A stretch of 5,441 nucleotides of DNA from an uncultured Ruminococcus sp. Its GTDB lineage: Bacteria; Bacillota; Clostridia; Oscillospirales; Ruminococcaceae. Shown one piece after another: positions 5,135 through 5,441 of this stretch (positions are counted from its first letter, which is position 1; each line of letters opens with the position of its first letter). The stretch spans positions 1 through 5,441 of the forward strand of contig CAJTWE010000048.1 of the NCBI GenBank assembly GCA_910579955.1, written 5' to 3'. Below the pieces are notes generated by a model. It ran no database searches, was not told the DNA's origin, and saw only the letters and a list, made by a program, of their open reading frames with translations. The translations under genes were made by a program, and so were the position numbers.

Positions 5135-5441
5135 ATGAAGTTTAATAGCACTTTGCCTGAATGGGGAAATGAAGGTATAGCACCGAGTGAAAATTTAAGA
5201 ACAAATGGATTTCAAGCAGGAGATAGACCAGCTGCTGCAACATTCAACTGGTTTTGGTCTAAAGTCCCGAAAGCGGTAACTGAGATCCAAGACAGTTTAA
5301 ATAATGTTGAAAAGAATGTTAATAATTCGTTTTCAGACTTGCAAACGCAGATAAATGAATTAAATGCCCCAACTGCAACAAAGCTCCAAACAGCAAGGCA
5401 AATCAATGGTACAGCCTTTGATGGAAGTAAGGATATAACTA
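5135..5441 (+). CDS. Tail fibre protein, N-terminal part (partial, runs off the window)
   Basis: An open frame starts at ATG 5135, 2 nt after the preceding stop, and continues without a stop to the window end, giving 102 visible residues. The N-terminus has LPEWGNEG (7-14) and AGDRPAAATFNWFW (28-41). This is the baseplate-binding head found on many Firmicute tail fibres, which typically reads LP.WG..G......G...GD.P.A..fNwfw. Residues about 45-76 look like a trimeric coiled coil with spaced Ile/Leu/Val (VTEIQDSLNNVEKNVNN and onward). Residues 82-102 (TKLQTARQINGTAFDGSKD and on) match the TARtI.G..FDGs..I repeat of phage fibre shafts. The missing C-terminus would carry the receptor-binding tip. 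The product would attach to the wedge proteins and recognise the host surface. A chaperone gene may follow downstream. Confidence 0.88.
   Translation, partial: MKFNSTLPEWGNEGIAPSENLRTNGFQAGDRPAAATFNWFWSKVPKAVTEIQDSLNNVEKNVNNSFSDLQTQINELNAPTATKLQTARQINGTAFDGSKDIT

Overview
This window is a single, tightly packed, all-plus-strand baseplate and tail-end operon of a contractile-tailed (myovirus-type) phage, prophage or phage-derived particle. Base composition is AT-rich. Almost every gene is preceded by a near-consensus GGAGG-type ribosome binding site, with 6-9 nt between GGAGG and the start codon. Both points, and the flavour of the proteins (LysM plus a clostridial-type SH3-like domain, Asn/Lys/Ile-rich composition), suggest a low-GC Firmicute, probably an anaerobic Clostridia-type gut bacterium. 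The host is an inference; no host gene is present.

Layout from left to right: (1) the C-terminal end of the tape measure protein (2-484, cut by the window edge); (2) a Dit-like tail protein carrying SH3-like and LysM domains (487-1365); (3) a baseplate plug protein (1377-1706); (4) a gp27-like baseplate hub (1699-2607); (5) a very short Gp138-type central spike (2617-2985); (6) a gp25-like sheath initiator, probably starting at TTG (2999-3361); (7) a baseplate J / gp6-like wedge protein (3373-4527); (8) a gp7/gpI-equivalent wedge protein of the DUF2612/YmfQ type (4524-5132); (9) the N-terminal part of a tail fibre (5135 to the window end). Intergenic gaps are 0-13 nt and two gene pairs overlap. 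I see no promoter, terminator, RNA gene, mobile element, CRISPR array or long repeat, and no gene-free stretch longer than 13 bases.

How the parts work together: the tape measure sets tube length and runs down the tube lumen to the hub. Hub, plug and spike form the central tip. The Dit-like/LysM protein probably surrounds the hub and may touch peptidoglycan. The gp25-like protein starts sheath polymerisation, and the J and gp7-type proteins build the wedges that carry the fibres. Fibre binding to the host triggers contraction. The set and order resemble the minimal baseplates of phages such as Pam3 and E217 rather than the complex T4 baseplate. The window alone cannot tell a functional phage from a tailocin.

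I do not see a wholly new system. The points most worth a second look are the OB-only spike, the Dit-SH3-LysM architecture, the TTG start of the sheath initiator, and the absence of a recognisable tail-associated cell-wall hydrolase in this stretch.
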